A stretch of 7,197 nt of DNA from Lachnospiraceae bacterium. Lineage in GTDB: Bacteria > Bacillota > Clostridia > Lachnospirales > Lachnospiraceae. The stretch lies in contig JAFOIS010000069.1 in NCBI GenBank assembly GCA_017420605.1, positions 1 to 7,197 of the forward strand, written 5' to 3'. Of this stretch, positions 1 through 6,121 are shown piece after piece (position 1 is the first letter of the stretch; the number at the start of each line of letters is the position of its first letter). The notes beneath the pieces are model-generated. The model made no database searches and was not told where the DNA came from. It saw nothing but the letters and a program-made list of their open reading frames with translations. Both the position numbers and the translations under genes were made by a program.

Positions 1-144
1 CGCTGGACGAGCTTCTGGGATAAGAAAGACCGCCTGCATGCGGCGGAGAAGATAAAAAGACGGCGGACCGGGGAAAACGCCGGGGGGAGAGATACGTGGC
101 TGGTAAAAACAATGATGAGCGCAGGGCGAAACTCGAGCGCATGA
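1..144 (+). CDS. Possible 3' end of an upstream gene, product unknown
   Basis: The frame starting at base 1 is open from the window edge to a TGA at 142-144, giving 47 residues. The first 17 codons end mostly in G or C (RWTSFWDKKDRLHAAEK), which looks coding. After that the product is a basic tail and third-position bias fades. The stop overlaps an ATG at 141-143 as ATGA, a common coupling arrangement, but the favoured start of the next gene is 96, which would make a 49-nt overlap. The competing reading is that the upstream gene ends in another frame at TAA 21-23 with a C-terminus of LDELLG, leaving 24-95 as a spacer. No family can be named from so short a tail. Confidence 0.35.
   Translation, partial: RWTSFWDKKDRLHAAEKIKRRRTGENAGGRDTWLVKTMMSAGRNSSA
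82..90 (+). promoter_or_regulatory. Ribosome binding site for the CapA-like gene
   Basis: A purine run GGGGGGAGA lies five bases before the GTG at 96. It is the main reason for choosing GTG 96 over the in-frame ATG at 141, which has no clear Shine-Dalgarno sequence at normal distance. The run has six G and is not a canonical AGGAGG. Confidence 0.5.
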
Positions 145-1784
145 TCGCGATCAAGAACGCGCAGGAAGCAGCGCAGATGATCAATGAGCAGCCGAAGGCC
201 GGATCGGGTTCCGGCACGGCGGCCGGCGGCAGAGCAGGCGCGCCGGAAGAGGCGCAGGCAAAGGCGCACTGGTACGACAAAGTACCGTTCCTCCGCACAA
301 AAAGGCTCCGGATCCTGTACGGGGCGCTGCTCGTACTGATCCTGTCGACCGTCCTTTTTATGGTCGTGGTGACGGCGCAGTCCCGGAATGCGGCCCGGAG
401 CGAGGCCGAATCCGCCGCTTCGGAGGAGGCGTCCGCCGAAGAAGGGCCGACTGCCGTCGAACCGCAGGACCACGGGGTCGTGGGGGAAGAACGGGTCAGT
501 TTCCTTGCCGTGGGCGACAACCTGATCCACCGGCCGATCTATAAGCAGGCGCTTGCGCGCGGCAACGACGAATATTACGATTTCGTTTACGCGTACCAGG
601 CCATGAAGCCGCTCCTTGACGCGCATGATATCAACTGGATCAATATGGAGACGCTGGTCAACGGCGTCATGTCACCGTCGTCCTATCCGAAATTCATCAC
701 ACCCCCGGAAAATGCCTGGGAGCTCTATGATCTCGGTTTCCGCATTTTCAATCTGGGCAGCAACCATACCTACGACTTCGGCGTGGACGGCGTCATGGCG
801 ACGGTCGATTTCTATGAAAACGAGATGCCGGCGGACATCTGCACGACCGGGATCTGGCCGGAAGGGGAAGGTTCGGAAGACATTCCGGTCTATGAGTATG
901 ATGGACATACCTTCGCGTTTCTGTGCTTTGTCTACGGTTCCAATAAATCCGCGTCCGGATCGCCGGAGAGGATCATTTTCCTGACGGAAGAAGAACGGAT
1001 GAAGCGGATGATCGCTGCCGCCAGAGAACAGGCGGACGCGGTGATCGTCGCCTGTCACTGGGGCGACGAATACAATCATCACCTGACAAGCTCGGAGCGG
1101 TCGCTCTCCAAGCGGATCGCCGAATGGGGCGCGGACCTTATCATCGGGACGCATCCGCACGTGATCCAGGATTTCAACTGGCTGGAGACGTCGGACGGCC
1201 GGAAGGTCTTCTGCATCTATTCGCTCGGGAATTTCCTGTCGGGCCAGAACCTGCCGGAGACGCTGGTCGAGCTCGCGCTGAGCTGCCAGTTCGTGTTCCG
1301 CGAGGATATCAGCGGCAAGGTGACGATGACGGTCGAAGAACCGAAACTGATCCCGCTCGTCGACCACTACTGGGAGGACTACAGCGATATCCACGTCGTC
1401 CCGCTCTCGGATTACACGCCGGAACTGGCCGAAAAGCACGGCATCCGCAACAAGTATCCCGAATTCAGCTACAGCTACATCCTTAAGCTCCTGAAGGAAA
1501 ACATCATCGGCGACGACGTCCTCGTGCTGCCGGATCATGTTCCGACAGGCGTCCCGTCCGATCCGCCGGAAGTCTTCCCGACAAAGATCCCGGCGCCGCA
1601 GCCGCAGCCGGAAGAGGAACCGGGATCCGAAGAGGAGCCGGAAGAAGAGGCGGAAGAGACGCCGCAGCCGGAGCCGGAGGAGTCCGGGGAAGAGACGTCT
1701 TCTGAAACGGATGATCCGGAATCGGAAGAGGCGGGATCCGGGGAAGATGCGGATGAAAACGAGCGGTCCCGCAGCGCAGCCTGA
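96..1784 (+). CDS. Membrane-anchored CapA family protein (PGA_cap domain)
   Basis: This 562-residue protein has a polar N-terminus, one hydrophobic helix at about 72-94 preceded by RTKRLR (so probably N-in, C-out), a CapA/PGA_cap domain at about 133-425, and a Pro/Glu/Ser-rich acidic tail from about 486 to the end. Family landmarks are visible: GDNLIH (140-145), NMETL (183-187), GSNHTYDFG (221-229), HWGDEY (321-326), GTHPHV (351-356) and SLGNF (376-380). The Asp/Asn/His set fits the metallophosphatase-like fold of this family. CapA/PgsA proteins are linked to poly-gamma-glutamate or capsule export, but many clostridial members are orphan surface proteins, and no pgsB/pgsC partner is in view, so the substrate is unknown. 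The start is taken as GTG 96; ATG 141 (residue 16) is the alternative. It ends in two adjacent in-frame stops, TGA TAA (1782-1787). The next gene follows after 44 nt. Confidence 0.9.
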   Translation: MAGKNNDERRAKLERMIAIKNAQEAAQMINEQPKAGSGSGTAAGGRAGAPEEAQAKAHWYDKVPFLRTKRLRILYGALLVLILSTVLFMVVVTAQSRNAARSEAESAASEEASAEEGPTAVEPQDHGVVGEERVSFLAVGDNLIHRPIYKQALARGNDEYYDFVYAYQAMKPLLDAHDINWINMETLVNGVMSPSSYPKFITPPENAWELYDLGFRIFNLGSNHTYDFGVDGVMATVDFYENEMPADICTTGIWPEGEGSEDIPVYEYDGHTFAFLCFVYGSNKSASGSPERIIFLTEEERMKRMIAAAREQADAVIVACHWGDEYNHHLTSSERSLSKRIAEWGADLIIGTHPHVIQDFNWLETSDGRKVFCIYSLGNFLSGQNLPETLVELALSCQFVFREDISGKVTMTVEEPKLIPLVDHYWEDYSDIHVVPLSDYTPELAEKHGIRNKYPEFSYSYILKLLKENIIGDDVLVLPDHVPTGVPSDPPEVFPTKIPAPQPQPEEEPGSEEEPEEEAEETPQPEPEESGEETSSETDDPESEEAGSGEDADENERSRSAA

Positions 1785-1821
1785 TAAGGTTTGCGGGCGG
1801 AGCAGATAAGAGACTGAACGC

Positions 1822-1826
1822 AGGAG
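1822..1826 (+). promoter_or_regulatory. Closely spaced ribosome binding site for the EamA transporter
   Basis: AGGAG lies only two bases before the ATG at 1829, shorter than the usual five to nine. No other purine-rich core is seen at normal distance and there is no alternative ATG or GTG nearby, so the start is kept. The protein N-terminus runs straight into the first membrane helix, as expected for this family. Confidence 0.45.
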
Positions 1827-1828
1827 AC

Positions 1829-2755
1829 ATGAAAAAAAGTTACATCTATGCAGGGATCACGATCCTGATCTGGAGTTCCATGGCGCCGGTCGTCAAGACG
1901 CTCATCGGTGCGATCCCGAACCTCGAGGCCCTTGCGGCCGGCAGCTTCTTCGCCGCACTTTTCCTTTTTGCGCGCAACGTGCTGAAGGGAAATCTCCGCA
2001 TTATGAAAACGATCCCCGCGGGGCACTATGCCGTCATGGCGGGCATGGGCTTTGTCGGGATCTTTTCCTATTCCTTCCTTTATTATTTCGGCCTTGACAA
2101 CCTGCCGGTACAGGTAGCCTGTATCCTCAATTATCTCTGGCCGATCATGCTGGTGGTCTTTTCCTGCATCCTCGGACTCGAGAGATTCACGGGCCGGAAA
2201 GCGCTCGCGCTTCTCCTCAGCTTTGCCGGCGTTATCGTCGTCATGGCGGGCGGCGCCGCGCCGGCCGGAAAGAAGGCGCTTCTCGGCATGGGCGCGTGCA
2301 TCCTCGCTTCCATCTGCTACGGAAGTTTTTCCGCCTATAACAAAAAGCGCAATTTTGACCAGAATATCTCGATGATGGTCTTCTGGGGCACGACTTTTCT
2401 GTGTTCCGTTCTGGCTTCTCTTCTCACTGAGAACTGGGTGCCCCTTAAGAGCGTCGAGCTGGCGGGCTTCGTCTGGATCGGCCTCGTGACCGACGCGACG
2501 GGTTATCTCCTGTGGGCGCTTGCCATAAAGAACGCTTCCGATACGGCGATCCTCGCGAACCTTGTTTATTTCGTCCCCTTCCTTTCCACGATCTTCTCCG
2601 CGCTCTTTCTGCACGAAAAGATCCACGCCGCGTCGATCTTCGCGCTGCTCCTTCTTGTGGCCGGCGTCATCGTGGACAGCGTGAAACCAAAAGGCGGGAA
2701 GGAAAGGAACGCACAGGGAGAAGCAGGGGCGGAAAGGGTAAACGGAACGGTATGA
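1829..2755 (+). CDS. EamA/DMT superfamily transporter
   Basis: This 308-residue integral membrane protein has about ten hydrophobic segments, near residues 7-24, 34-50, 68-88, 95-117, 124-141, 150-169, 181-199, 210-232, 238-262 and 268-284. This is the two-repeat, ten-helix plan of drug/metabolite transporters. Typical EamA features include an N-terminal ITILIWSSMAPVVK segment, a helix-4 stretch with NYLWPIMLVV (101-110), GLERFTGRKALALLLSFAGV at the helix 4-5 junction (116-135), and FLHEKIHAASIFALLLLVAG near the C-terminus (260-279). It would carry a small metabolite across the cytoplasmic membrane; the substrate cannot be read from sequence. The last 22 residues are a charged cytoplasmic tail. 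The stop TGA (2753-2755) overlaps the ATG of the next gene by four bases, so the two are probably translationally coupled. Confidence 0.92.
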   Translation: MKKSYIYAGITILIWSSMAPVVKTLIGAIPNLEALAAGSFFAALFLFARNVLKGNLRIMKTIPAGHYAVMAGMGFVGIFSYSFLYYFGLDNLPVQVACILNYLWPIMLVVFSCILGLERFTGRKALALLLSFAGVIVVMAGGAAPAGKKALLGMGACILASICYGSFSAYNKKRNFDQNISMMVFWGTTFLCSVLASLLTENWVPLKSVELAGFVWIGLVTDATGYLLWALAIKNASDTAILANLVYFVPFLSTIFSALFLHEKIHAASIFALLLLVAGVIVDSVKPKGGKERNAQGEAGAERVNGTV

Positions 2756-4950
2756 AGAAGGACAGAACGAGAGGGGCATTTGTGATTCTTACGGCGGTGC
2801 TGGTCATCCTGCTTACCGCCGTTGTAATTGTCGGGATCCGGCTTGCGCGCCGGCAGAAGGGATCTGCGGAAACGGCGCCGGCCGCAGCGGAGAGTTCTTA
2901 CGCTGCGCCGGAAGCATCGGAAGGCATTTCCATTGCACCGGAAAGCACAAAGACCCCGGATGATAAAAAGGATACGCCGGAGGAACGTCTGTGTACGATC
3001 CTGGAAGACAGCGATGTCTTCATGAATGCGTGCGCCGCGGAACTGTCCGGCGGGGATGCGCTTACCGAAGAAGATATCCTGCAGCTGAAGGAACGGGCCG
3101 CCGCCTATCTTGCAGGGCAGGAAGGGGTCGTTTCGGTCGCTTCGGACGGCGATACGATCCTTTTCACAACGGACGACGGCTTTACTTCCTTTATTATTCT
3201 GCGGGAGATGGAGGAGCCGGATGAGACGGAAGAAAACGGGACGGAGAGCGGATCCTCCCCGGCTGCTTATTTCGGTACGGAAGACATGCCGGTAAAAGAG
3301 GACATGGCATCCCCGTCTTCGCAGGGCACCGGCGTCTCGAAATCTCTGGAAGAACTGGAACAGCACTTTGTCTATGATACGGAATTCCGGAAGGCTGCGA
3401 TCGATCCTGACGTCCTTGCGCTCTGCCCCCTGAAAACTTCGGATCCCCTGCTCGATCTGCCCGGAGAAGGATTTCGGCTCGACGCCAAGGCGGTCGCGAC
3501 GCGGCTTGGCGGAACCTGCAGCGTCGTGGATGATTCCTTTCTCAGAACACAGCCGCTTTCTACCCTGCTGAAAGAGGATCTGACCGATTACGGCGTCGTG
3601 ATGCTGCAGACGCACGGGGCGACGGGACCGCGGGGCAGCGACGACGTATACGTTCTTTTTGACATGTACAGGAGCAAGCAGGAATCATCGGCGGCTTCGG
3701 CCTGGGAGGAGGTAAAACGCGCGACGGGCCTTGGACCGGATGCACTGATCGATCAGACAGCAGGCGAAAACGGAGAAGAACCGCAGATCATGTTCGGCAT
3801 TTATTATGATATCGTCGCCGGAGAGTTCAAACTGTTTTCACACTATGATATCGTGGTGACCTCCTACTGGTTTATGTCGCGGTATAAGGACGCCCGTTTT
3901 CCCAATACGGTCTTTTATTTTAACGCCTGCGAAAGCTACCGGGATTATACCTTCCTGCGGTTCCTTGAAGAGCACGGGGCAGCGTGCTGCTTCGGGCACC
4001 TGAATAATATTCCTGTCTTTGTGACCTGGGAATCCACGGCCCTGTTCTTCAAAGAATGGGTCGCCGAAGATGCGGCGTTTGCCGGAAACGGCTGCCGGCG
4101 GACGAAGACGGTGATTGACGCGGTAAACCGGTCTCTTTTCGGAATGAGCGGCAAAGCGGCGGATTTTTCCGGAGAAAGGGAATACGTGCTGACCGGGAAC
4201 GGAAGCGTCTCCGGAACGGTGACGGATGCGTCCGGCCGGCCGGTAACGGACGCGATCGTGACGGCATACCGGTACTGGAACGGGTCCCTCAGGCAGTCGG
4301 CCAGGGTATCGGTCGACGGAGAGGGCGCCTTTGAAATGAAGGGGATCCCGTTCGGAATGTATCTTCTGCAGGCAAATAACAGCCGTGCGGAAGGCTTTGT
4401 GAACCTTTCCCTTGCGGAAGCGGACCGCGGGGACATTGTGATCGTCATACCGGAAGATGCGGCGGAGGACGGCGCACCGGAAATGCCGGAGAACAGTGCA
4501 CCGGAAATGCCGGAGGACAGTGCGCCTCCGGAAGATGCCGCGCCGCCGGAAGGGACGGAAACGCCGCATTTTCTCGAGATCGAACATTTCCTGACTTTCC
4601 CGGACATGACCCGGCAGGACATGTATTCGCTCTACGGAGACCCGACGGAAGAGGAAGCGGACTATATCAAGTTCGATAACATCCTTTTCGTCGGCATGGA
4701 AGGGCATCTGCGGGTGTTTTATAAGAATAACGCCCTGGATTACATCAGCTGGACCGCGTACGAAAGCTCCGAACAGCGCAGCAAAGATCTTCTTGCCTAT
4801 ATCCGCAGATTCGGCACAGTCGGGGATACCATTTACCCGCAGCCCGGTCAGATCGAAGAAGGCACGCTCGTCGAAGACCGGATGATCTACGCCGGATATG
4901 AGAATACCGCGCACGGCCACTATACATACGCATTTACGCTGTATCAGTAA
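2752..4950 (+). CDS. Membrane-anchored caspase/CHAT-like (clan CD) putative cysteine peptidase with a carboxypeptidase-regulatory-like domain
   Basis: This 732-residue protein starts at ATG 2752 inside an ATGA overlap with the transporter. The frame is open back to 2512, but that part lies over the transporter. Parts in order: basic N-terminus and one membrane helix (9-29), low-complexity Ala/Pro/Glu linker (38-75), small domain (76-152), acidic linker, caspase-fold-like domain (about 208-465), beta-sandwich (about 485-567) with SVSGTVTDASGRPVTDAIV and a GxFxMKGIPFGMYLLQA turn typical of CarboxypepD_reg domains, Pro/Glu repeat (570-602), and an unassigned C-terminal domain (606-732). In the caspase-like part, strand GVVML precedes Gln-Thr-His288-Gly, and strand TVFYFNAC carries Cys393 followed by GluSer. 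This is the clan CD layout (hydrophobic block-HG, hydrophobic block-AC). The stretch HGAACCFGHL, followed by a helix with FFKEWV, resembles the segment after the cysteine in CHAT and gingipain-like folds. The large soluble part is probably outside the cell, but positive charge on both sides of the helix leaves topology open. Peptidase activity is inferred from the dyad only. Confidence 0.75.
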   Translation: MKKDRTRGAFVILTAVLVILLTAVVIVGIRLARRQKGSAETAPAAAESSYAAPEASEGISIAPESTKTPDDKKDTPEERLCTILEDSDVFMNACAAELSGGDALTEEDILQLKERAAAYLAGQEGVVSVASDGDTILFTTDDGFTSFIILREMEEPDETEENGTESGSSPAAYFGTEDMPVKEDMASPSSQGTGVSKSLEELEQHFVYDTEFRKAAIDPDVLALCPLKTSDPLLDLPGEGFRLDAKAVATRLGGTCSVVDDSFLRTQPLSTLLKEDLTDYGVVMLQTHGATGPRGSDDVYVLFDMYRSKQESSAASAWEEVKRATGLGPDALIDQTAGENGEEPQIMFGIYYDIVAGEFKLFSHYDIVVTSYWFMSRYKDARFPNTVFYFNACESYRDYTFLRFLEEHGAACCFGHLNNIPVFVTWESTALFFKEWVAEDAAFAGNGCRRTKTVIDAVNRSLFGMSGKAADFSGEREYVLTGNGSVSGTVTDASGRPVTDAIVTAYRYWNGSLRQSARVSVDGEGAFEMKGIPFGMYLLQANNSRAEGFVNLSLAEADRGDIVIVIPEDAAEDGAPEMPENSAPEMPEDSAPPEDAAPPEGTETPHFLEIEHFLTFPDMTRQDMYSLYGDPTEEEADYIKFDNILFVGMEGHLRVFYKNNALDYISWTAYESSEQRSKDLLAYIRRFGTVGDTIYPQPGQIEEGTLVEDRMIYAGYENTAHGHYTYAFTLYQ
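4474..4521 (+). repeat. Tandem 24-nt repeat encoding APEMPENS/APEMPEDS
   Basis: Two 24-nt copies (4474-4497, 4498-4521) differ at one base and encode residues 575-590. They are followed by a degenerate Pro/Glu continuation to about residue 602. The repeat forms a flexible acidic hinge between the beta-sandwich and the C-terminal domain of the caspase-like protein. Confidence 0.85.
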
Positions 4951-5015
4951 GCGGATCGCAGAATAGAAGAAACAGAGCCTTTCTGAGGGGCATTCTTACC
5001 GGTATCGCAGGCTGA

Positions 5016-5022
5016 GGCGGGA
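5016..5022 (+). promoter_or_regulatory. Ribosome binding site for the AEC permease
   Basis: GGCGGGA, inside GAGGCGGGAG, lies eight bases before the ATG at 5031. An in-frame TGA at 5013-5015 closes the frame upstream, so 5031 is the first usable ATG. The 80-nt gap 4951-5030 shows no convincing promoter or terminator. Confidence 0.6.
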
Positions 5023-5030
5023 GTTACGAA

Positions 5031-5960
5031 ATGACCAGTCTTAAAAGTCTTTTTGAGCTGCAGTTCCTGATGTTCGCGGAAATGGCCGCGGGCTTTCTGC
5101 TCAGCCGTATCGGCGTGATCAAAAGCAGCGGAAAAAGCACGCTCTCGTCGCTTGCCATGAACCTCTTTCTGCCGTGCAGCATCGTCGCCGCATTCAATAT
5201 GGAAATGAGCGCCGGGCGGCTGATGGGTTTTGCCCGGATCCTGCTTGCCGCTATCCTTACCGAAGCCGGAAGCATCCTGATCAGCCGGTTCTGCTACAAC
5301 CGGATCGAAAAAGGGAAAAAGGAGATCTATCAATATGCCACGGTGGTCTCCAATGCCGGCTTTCTGGGCAATGCCGTCGCCGAAGGTGTCTACGGGGCGG
5401 AAGGTCTCATGTTCGGACAGGTGTGCGTCATCCCGTTCCGGATCGCGATGTGGACGGCCGGCGTATCGTATCTTTCACCGCGGCAGGACCGCCGCAAAGG
5501 ACTCCTGAAGCTTCTGCGTCATCCGTGCATCATCGCGACGGAGATCGGCCTTCTTCGGATGGTCTTTTCGATCCCGTTTCCGGCGGTGATAGACAAAACA
5601 CTTGTCAGCCTCGGACGCTGTACCACGCCGGTGATCATGCTGTTCCTCGGTGTGGTCATCGCGGAGACCGGATTCCGCGGCATCGTAAGCCGCCATACCG
5701 TTCTTCTGTCCGTGATCCGGCTCATTCTGATCCCTGCGGCCGTTCTTCTGGGCTGCCGCCTTGCGGGAATGGAATCGCTGGAAGCCGGCATTGCGGTCCT
5801 TCTTGCAGCCATGCCGGTCGGATCGACGACGGCGATCCTGGCGCAGGAATACGGTGCAGACGTGGAATTTGCAGCCGACAGCGTAGCGTTTTCCACCCTG
5901 CTTTCCATAGCCCTGCTGCCTCTGTGGGTGTACCTTCTGCGGCTTGCGTTTCCGGTATAA
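5031..5960 (+). CDS. AEC family transporter (auxin efflux carrier-type permease)
   Basis: This 309-residue, strongly hydrophobic protein has the two-half layout of bacterial AEC permeases (Mem_trans family). Recognisable segments are the first half helix with NLFLPCSIVAAF (44-55), the central VVSNAGFLGNAVAEGVYGAEGL (105-126) followed by an AMWTAGVSY helix (139-147), LLRHPCIIATEIGLL (161-175), CTTPVIMLFLGVVIAE (197-212), and the C-terminal AAMPVGSTTAILAQEYGAD (259-277) leading into STLLSIALLPLWVYLL (288-303). Length matches the family's roughly 300 to 330 residues. Known bacterial members move organic acids or amino-acid-like anions (malate and malonate carriers are examples), but no substrate can be assigned here. 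It lies 80 nt after the caspase-like gene and is followed by hairpins, so it is probably the last gene of the operon. Confidence 0.93.
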   Translation: MTSLKSLFELQFLMFAEMAAGFLLSRIGVIKSSGKSTLSSLAMNLFLPCSIVAAFNMEMSAGRLMGFARILLAAILTEAGSILISRFCYNRIEKGKKEIYQYATVVSNAGFLGNAVAEGVYGAEGLMFGQVCVIPFRIAMWTAGVSYLSPRQDRRKGLLKLLRHPCIIATEIGLLRMVFSIPFPAVIDKTLVSLGRCTTPVIMLFLGVVIAETGFRGIVSRHTVLLSVIRLILIPAAVLLGCRLAGMESLEAGIAVLLAAMPVGSTTAILAQEYGADVEFAADSVAFSTLLSIALLPLWVYLLRLAFPV

Positions 5961-5975
5961 ATACCGGCGTAACGC
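5946..5975 (+). other. Hairpin spanning the AEC stop codon
   Basis: GCGTT (5946-5950) pairs with AACGC (5971-5975), and CCGGTAT (5952-5958) pairs with ATACCGG (5961-5967) around a 2-nt centre, with a small internal loop between the two stems. The TAA stop (5958-5960) sits in the apex; in RNA one or two inner pairs would open to make a stable loop. A competing small fold, GGCG-taa-CGCC, lies at 5966-5976. There is no U-tract, so this is more likely a 3'-end stabilising structure than a terminator. Confidence 0.4.
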
Positions 5976-6001
5976 CTGGAAATATGTGCAAATATAACGA
6001 T

Positions 6002-6025
6002 AGGAGCGGCCGGAAGGCCGCTCTT
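6002..6025 (+). terminator. Probable rho-independent terminator after the AEC gene (weak U-tract)
   Basis: GAGCGGCC (6004-6011) pairs perfectly with GGCCGCTC (6016-6023) around a GGAA loop, and a G-U and an A-U pair extend the stem by two at each side. The downstream run is only CTTGCCATACTTTATTA, so the U-tract is poor and termination may be partial. Position 44 nt after the AEC stop and just before the next gene's promoter supports the call. The stem is self-complementary and could act in either direction. Confidence 0.55.
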
Positions 6026-6052
6026 GCCATACTTTATTACGGGTGATATGAT
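6024..6052 (+). promoter_or_regulatory. Sigma-A type promoter with extended -10 for the zinc-ribbon gene
   Basis: A -35 box TTGCCA (6024-6029, one mismatch to TTGACA) is separated by exactly 17 bases from a -10 box TATGAT (6047-6052, one mismatch to TATAAT). The TG of an extended -10 is at 6044-6045. Transcription would start near 6059, giving a leader of about 60 nt before ATG 6122. The -35 box directly abuts the terminator stem. No operator-like repeat is evident in the leader. Confidence 0.7.
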
Positions 6053-6108
6053 GAAATAGGTCAAATGGGCAGTGACACCCGCACCGGAATTATTTCGGCA
6101 GTTAAAAT

Positions 6109-6114
6109 GGAGGG
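6109..6114 (+). promoter_or_regulatory. Strong ribosome binding site for the zinc-ribbon gene
   Basis: GGAGGG ends seven bases before the ATG at 6122, the best Shine-Dalgarno site in the window. Together with the upstream promoter it fixes the start of this gene. Confidence 0.8.
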
Positions 6115-6121
6115 TTTAGTC

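Noticed and set aside
2512..2751. N-terminal extension of the caspase-like protein back to an upstream ATG
   Set aside because: The extra 80 residues lie over the last third of the transporter gene, are highly basic, and would put the membrane helix in mid-protein. The ATGA junction at 2752 gives a normal N-terminus.
1535..2779. A 414-codon reverse-strand open frame across the CapA tail and the whole transporter
   Set aside because: Its product is a run of charged low-complexity residues, the reverse reading of G/C-ending codons. The forward frames here encode clear CapA and EamA family proteins.
3838..4920. A 360-codon reverse-strand open frame opposite the caspase-like gene
   Set aside because: It is rich in Arg, His and Phe without a recognisable motif, and opposes a forward gene with a membrane helix and recognisable domains.
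5961..6121. Small RNA or riboswitch in the intergenic region
   Set aside because: Only two hairpins and a promoter are visible. The roughly 60-nt leader after the promoter shows no riboswitch-like conserved pattern.
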